Source: Lathyrus oleraceus (lineage: Eukaryota > Streptophyta > Magnoliopsida > Fabales > Fabaceae). From it: a stretch of 64,000 bases of DNA. The notes under the pieces are model-generated. The model was not told the DNA's origin. It made no database searches and saw only the letters and a program-made list of their open reading frames with translations. Shown piece by piece: positions 60,522 to 64,000 of the stretch. The stretch spans positions 240,091,994 to 240,155,993 of the forward strand of contig NC_066584.1 in the NCBI RefSeq assembly GCF_024323335.1. Reading direction: 5' to 3'. Each line of letters starts with the position of its first letter. Position 1 is the stretch's first letter. The translations under genes were made by a program, and so were the position numbers.

Positions 60522-62030
60522 TGATCGGTAAAATAGCAAGTGTACTATTTGCACCAATGTAGTAATAAAATGGGAGTTATCCCGCGTATCAATCTCAAGG
60601 ACTGCGTAATAAGTACCAATCTTGATAATAATTCAACTGAACAAAAGATCATAGGGGGTTTGATGAGTGTTTTCAAAAATAATAAGAACGAGAAATAAAA
60701 ATATTAAGCGTATAAAAACTGTTTAATCGATAAGAGAAAGCATGCTAGGGCCAGATGTGTGAATTGCTTTATAATACACTTCTTTCATATTATATACCAT
60801 CTACGTTGCAATTATTCAAAACCGATTCTCAAGAATTTTTTTCTCTAATTCCTTAGCCGAAAACCATTAACAGTTAATTTCAATCCTAATTCCTTAGTTA
60901 TTCAAATTGATGTTACGAAATATGTAACTGATCAAGAATTAACAGTTACTACGGTTTGATCCTCATTCCTAAGTGATTAAACCAGAGTTTTATTATACAA
61001 TAAGCGATAAGGCGGTTTGTCCGACCTAAACCTTAACCAGAGATCAGAAGTTCATTTGTCCGATAAAATAAAGCATTAAGAACGTTGTATAATAATTTGA
61101 ATGAAGACAACATCGATGATCATAAAAACATAGAAAAAGTATTCATACAGTAGAAATTCAGGGACACCCCCCTAGCATTGGGGGGTTTAGCTTCTCATAA
61201 TATTCAAAGACAGTAAATTACAAATTAGAGACATTAGAATTTGTTGTTGATGAAGGTTGATCTTCAATCTCTTCCAATCTTGAAGATCTCTTATCCTCTA
61301 AACACCTTGCACGCTCGCTTCTTCTTTCTGTCTCTTTTCTTCTACAAAAAAAAGTCATTTTCTCTATGCCAAAATCAAGACTAAATAGCTTCCAATCAAC
61401 TAAAAACATTACGAAATACCCAAACTGCCCTCCGGACGTACAAAGGGGTCAATACACGAAAAATCAGCAAATGGGGCGAAATGGCCAACACGGGCCATGT
61501 CAGGTGACACGGCTGCCCGTGTTGGACTCACTGTAAGTTTCCAAGCTCTAGCTCTTGCTGACACGGGCACCCGCGTCAGCCCCCTGAATTCTAGGTTCCA
61601 CCAACTCTTTTCTGCACATGCTGACACGGGCCGTGTCAGCTAACACTAGCACCCGTATCAGCCCCCTTGATTCTAGGTTCTACCAACTCTTTTCTGCACA
61701 TGCTTACACGGGCCGTATCAGCTGACACGGGCACCCGTGTCAACCCCCTGTTTTTGTCTTTTTTCTCTTTGCATGATGTCTTTGACTTCCATTCTTCCGG
61801 TACGCACCTTTCGGACTTGTTGTTGGACCTGGAAACCAAACAGTATTACACAAAAACACAAAAAATGCGACAAAAAGAGAAGAACTACTAATGCAACATA
61901 AAACAAGAAGAAATTTATAAAACGCGATAAACTTAAGAAATTAACTAAAATAAAGAGCAAAATGTTACCGATTCTTGAAGATTCAATGCTGGATGGATGA
62001 TGAAAACTAAGTGTAAATGATGACCGATCA
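60522..62030 (-). mobile_element. 5' LTR of the minus-strand Cyclops-like element
   Basis: It is paired with 50069-51557, differing by scattered substitutions and small indels. On the minus strand the palindrome array (61745-61490) lies about 285-540 bp into the LTR and the TATTTAG box near 61383. The hairpin ACCCCCCTAGCATTGGGGGGT is at 61165-61185. Confidence 0.95.
61490..61745. repeat. Palindrome array in the 5' LTR
   Basis: It is the counterpart of 51032-51270, with the same GACACGGGC/GCCCGTGTC units. Several units carry point changes (for example ACACGGGCCATGTC). Open frames across it give a repetitive Ala-Asp-Thr-Gly peptide that is not a gene product. Confidence 0.92.
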
Positions 62031-62035
62031 GTGTT

Positions 62036-63455
62036 ATACACAGTGATTGCTTCATTTGTTCAGATGCAAACACCTAAGTTACCTTTGGAAAGAGTCCTTA
62101 GCCTATATTTCAGGAAATAGAAGAGAATGAGGATGGAAAACAAAGTGCTAGTTATGATGGAAGCACAACCTCAGTGGCCAAGATACAAACCACATCGGTC
62201 AAAAGAACCATAGGAAGCAAAAATCCAAAAGGAATCAGATAAAGGAACGAAGTTGAAGCAACTACCTAAGAATCTTAAACATGTCTTATTGGACAATGAA
62301 AAGAATTGTCCAGTTATCATAAGTTCATGTTTATATAGGAAAAATAAGAGGAGAAACTAGTACATGTACTCAAGAAATACAAGAGTGTCATTGGATGGAC
62401 CATTAGAGACTTGAAAGGAATAAGCCAGATAGTGTGCATGCACAAAATATTGATGGAAGATGATCACAAACCTGTGGTTCAACCCCAAAGAAGATTGAAT
62501 CCAACAATGAAAGAAGTAGTTAGAAAATAAGTGGTAAAATGGTTGGATGCATGTATAATTTATCCTATATCTGACAATTAATGGGTGAGTCTTGTGCATG
62601 TGGTGTCAAAAAGGGAGGAACAACAGTGATAATGAATGAAAAAATGAATTAATTCCCCCTTGAATAGTAATTAGTTTGAGAGTGTGTACTAATTACAGAA
62701 GGCTCAACACCGCAACAAGGAAAGATCATTTTCCTCTCCATTTCCTTGATTAGATGTTGGAGAGGCTTGCCAGTCATGAGTACTATTCCTTTCTTTATGG
62801 GTACTCAAAGTATAATCAAATTGCAGTAGCCCCTAAGGATCAAGAGAAAACAATATTCACATGCCTGTATGGTATCTTTGCCTATAGAAGGATGTCGTTT
62901 GGGTTGTGCAATGCCCCTACTACATTTTCAAATATGTATGACATCCATTTTCACTAATATGTTTGAAAAGAATATGGAAGTTTTTATGGATTATTTTTCT
63001 ATTTTTGGTACTTCTTTTGATAACTATTTAACTAACTTGTCTCTTGTTTTAGAAAGGTGCCAGCAAACAAACCTGATTCTGAATTAGGAGAAGTGTCATT
63101 TTATGGTACATGAAGGTATAGTGTTAGGTCATAAAATTTCCCATAAGGGAATTGAATTCGACAAAGAAAAAGTGGAGGTGATTTCTAATCTCCCACCTCC
63201 TGTGAATGAGAAAGGGATAAGAAGTTTCTTAGAGCATGCATGTTTCTGTCGCATGTTCATAAGATTTTTTTCAAAAATAGCTAAACCTTTGACTAATTTG
63301 CTTGTTAAAGACAAGTCGTTCACTTTTAACAAAGAGTTTATGGTTGCTTTTGAGACATTAAAAAGTAAGTTGGTGTGTGCACCTATAGTGAATGCCCCAT
63401 ATTGGTCTCTCCCGTTTGAGATCATGTGTGGTGCAAGTGACATTTCTTTAGGTGT
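62036..63455 (+). pseudogene. Cyclops-like protease end and reverse transcriptase (plus-strand element)
   Basis: It continues the protease-RT frame cut at 50063: PLERVLSL, then [40 protein letters not shown] and RMSFGLCNAP. The catalytic segment reads VFMDYFSIFG, so the second Asp of the FMDD-type site is Tyr. There are frameshifts near 62690 and 62935 and several stops. After EIMCGASDISLGV (about 63450) the RNase H domain is absent; the sequence jumps to the front of integrase. Confidence 0.92.
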
Positions 63456-64000
63456 GTCCCAAAAGAAGAGAAAATGGACATTCTCAAGGCATGTAATAAC
63501 TAAGAATACAGAGGGAATTTTAGTGGAGATAGAACAGAAGATAAAGTTCTCCAGTCAGGATTGTATTGGCCCACCTTGTTCTAAGATTCCCACTTCAAAG
63601 TGCAAGAATGTGATAGATGCCAGGGGACATGTAATATTTGAAAGAGGAACCAAATGCCTCAAAATTCCATGTTGGAGGTGGAACTGATTGATGTTTGGGG
63701 GTATAGATTTCATGGGACCGCTTCCACCATCGTTTGGTAAAAAATACATTTTGGTGGCGGTGGACTATGTTTCTAAGTGGTTAGAAGTTATGTTATAACC
63801 CACAAGTGATGCTAAGTTGGTAGTGAATTTTCTTAAGACCAATATCTTCTCAATGTTTGAAGTTCCAAGAGCACTCATAAGTGATGAAGTCACACATTTC
63901 GTTAATCTCTTTATTGAAGACTTGCTTAGAATGTGAATCACAATATCACCACCCCATACCACCCTCAGACAAGTGGGCAAGTGGAAGTATCTAACAGGAA
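63456..64000 (+). pseudogene. Cyclops-like integrase (plus-strand element), runs off the window
   Basis: The front matches the zinc-binding part of the relative in shifted frames ([27 protein letters not shown]). The core follows: [31 protein letters not shown] and GQVEVSN at the window end, so the three catalytic acids can be found across frames. There are a stop in the core (about 63795), another near 63930, and at least two frameshifts. The rest lies beyond 64000. Confidence 0.9.

Larger units (their letters stand above)
50069..62030 (-). mobile_element. Complete Cyclops-like Ty3/gypsy (Athila-group) element, 11,962 bp
   Basis: It is bounded by perfect duplications GTGTT (50064-50068 and 62031-62035) and by LTRs of 1,489 and 1,509 bp that look very similar throughout. 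On the minus strand the order is LTR, primer site, Gag, protease, RT, RNase H, integrase, an extra reading frame, polypurine tract, LTR. Total size and LTR length agree with the published Cyclops element of pea as I recall it (about 12.3 kb, LTRs near 1.5 kb). It inserted in opposite orientation into the protease region of a relative. Gag-pol has about eight stops and a protease frameshift, so this copy is inactive. Confidence 0.95.

Overview
This 64 kb window is plant nuclear DNA made almost entirely of nested, mostly broken transposable elements. I see no intact host gene, tRNA or rRNA. Ogre-like LTRs of 4.6-5.1 kb sit beside a 12 kb Cyclops-like Ty3/gypsy element, SIRE-type Ty1/copia and chromovirus remnants. 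That mix fits a repeat-rich legume, probably the pea/vetch/lentil tribe. The species is an inference from element families, not from a gene.

Left block (1-26.5 kb). The oldest recognisable unit is a Mutator-like (MULE) transposase gene on the minus strand. It now lies in three pieces (25995-25184, 19157-16754, 11751-11484). A 4,997-bp Ogre-like solo LTR (11752-16748) split it once, and a gag-only copia element (19158-25178) split it again. The copia 5' LTR was itself hit by a 1,348-bp solo LTR (20034-21381, perfect 5-bp target duplication). Next to the end of the MULE lies the 3' half of another copia element (7401-11443). Its pol is cut on the left by the 3' end of an Ogre-like element (1-7400) whose remainder is upstream of the window.

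Middle block (26.5-46.2 kb). A foldback element with an AT-repeat loop (26506-26999) and AT-rich DNA precede a minus-strand chromovirus (Tekay/Del-like). The chromovirus is arranged LTR - internal A - LTR - truncated internal B - LTR fragment (27731-38762). It abuts a truncated minus-strand Ogre-like 5' end (38763-44186). That in turn cuts a minus-strand copia remnant (44187-45832).

Right block (46.2-64 kb). A plus-strand Cyclops-like element (LTR 46202-47625, gag, protease, then RT and integrase up to the window edge) is interrupted inside its protease region. The insertion is a complete Cyclops-like relative in the opposite orientation (50069-62030) with a perfect GTGTT target duplication. 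The inserted copy keeps both LTRs, a single-frame gag-pol with a few stops, and an extra Athila-ORF1-like reading frame after pol. It lacks the RT catalytic motif. Its LTR promoter region carries a palindrome array, and a second copy of this array lies inside the element, upstream of the extra reading frame.

The genes here do not work together as a pathway. The window records successive insertions, recombination to solo LTRs, and decay through stops, frameshifts and deletions. The most interesting points are the three-piece MULE gene, the gag-only copia element, and the palindrome arrays with a possible internal promoter in the Cyclops-like element.
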